Assembly: GCA_019418195.1 (NCBI GenBank)
Contig: DYCJ01000006.1
Coordinates: 11,987 to 17,571, forward strand
Reading direction: 5' to 3'
Length of the DNA stretch: 5,585 bases
Origin: Clostridiales bacterium
Lineage (GTDB): Bacteria; Bacillota; Clostridia; Lachnospirales; Lachnospiraceae
The notes below the pieces were generated by a model. The model did not search any database. It saw nothing but the letters and a program-made list of their open reading frames with translations, and was not told the origin of the DNA. Made by a program: the position numbers and the translations under genes. How positions within the stretch are numbered: the stretch's first letter is position 1; each line of letters starts with the position of its first letter. This document shows, in pieces, positions 5,454 to 5,585 of the stretch.

Positions 5454-5572
5454 ATAAATTTGCACACAACAACCAGAGATCAATTCCCTCTCGAAATTTT
5501 TGTATTCGGAGAATCCATCCCTGTTTTGGTTGGATATAATTGTTCTCTTCTGGCGGCATTCTGCAAATTTAT
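5454..5572 (+). ncRNA. candidate structured RNA or structured 5' leader, no known family recognised
   Basis: ATAAATTTGCA at 5454-5464 pairs perfectly with TGCAAATTTAT at 5562-5572, closing a 119-nt segment that begins a few bases after the predicted rightward start. Nested inside, CCAGA (5473-5477) pairs with TCTGG (5549-5553) and CAATT (5481-5485) with AATTG (5538-5542). Two side-by-side hairpins fill the centre. One joins CTC-CGAA (5488-5495, one bulged T) to TTCGGAG (5505-5511). The other joins ATCCA and CC (5513-5520) to GG and TGGAT (5528-5535), with one mismatch. All stems nest without conflict. I did not recognise a riboswitch, T-box, 6S or SRP signature. It might be a free small RNA or a leader of a gene to the right. 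The fold was done by eye and is unconfirmed, and strand is inferred from the promoter. Confidence 0.45.
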
Positions 5573-5585
5573 CTGTTACCTTTTG

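Noticed and set aside
5518..5531. A seventh copy of the 20-bp repeat core (TCCCTGTTTTGG)
   Set aside because: It shares CCTGTTTTG with the third unit but is about 100 bp beyond the array, not in its clear context, and sits in a hairpin of the candidate RNA. Chance is likely.
5454..5572. Known riboswitch, T-box, 6S or SRP RNA
   Set aside because: I looked for T-box specifier and TGGNACC-type elements, guanidine and c-di-GMP riboswitch-like conserved loops, and SRP loop motifs, and saw none. The length is also short for 6S RNA.
1..5585. Mobile element, prophage, tRNA or rRNA
   Set aside because: I saw no transposase, integrase, target-site duplication, tRNA-like cloverleaf or rRNA sequence on either strand.

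Overview
The window looks like a chromosomal segment from a low- to mid-GC Clostridia, most likely Lachnospiraceae. This rests on strong AGGAGG-type ribosome binding sites, SigA-type promoters, a Clostridia-style Tad pilus operon, a BofA-family protein, and a DUF2975 / small XRE regulator / DUF4173 cassette. The taxon is an inference from gene style and was not checked by search. All recognisable protein genes lie on the minus strand, so the window reads biologically from right to left.

Right end (about 5161-5585): a divergent intergenic region. Leftward, a consensus promoter (TTGACA, 18 bp, TATAAT) drives the membrane-protein operon. Rightward, six 20-bp direct repeats in strict phase (5301-5420) sit immediately before an extended -10 promoter (5436-5443). 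Within a few bases of its predicted start begins a 119-nt segment (5454-5572) that can fold into an 11-bp closing stem, a second stem and two inner hairpins. Whatever gene this serves lies beyond the window. This is the least explained and most interesting part.

Middle (5160 down to 2940): three tightly packed genes. They encode a four-helix DUF2975 membrane protein, a 72-residue Cro/C1-type regulator and a roughly 12-helix DUF4173/DUF4153 membrane protein. They are linked by a stop codon that merges into the next ribosome binding site and by a short overlap, so they form one operon. A small BofA-family membrane protein (2866-2633) follows after 73 bp.

Left (2596 down to 1): the start of a Tad (tight adherence, type IVc pilus) operon. 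It holds a CpaE/TadZ-like P-loop protein, the TadA/CpaF secretion ATPase and the N-terminus of a TadB-like platform protein, with overlapping ends. Its likely promoter (TGGACA, 17 bp, TATAAT at 2596-2568) is straddled by a perfect 11-bp inverted repeat. The leader after it contains alternative hairpins and a possible 51-codon ORF that overlaps the start of the TadZ-like gene. In family terms, TadZ-like proteins help localise the apparatus, TadA hydrolyses ATP to power pilus assembly, and TadB forms part of the inner-membrane platform. The remaining tad genes would continue to the left of the window.
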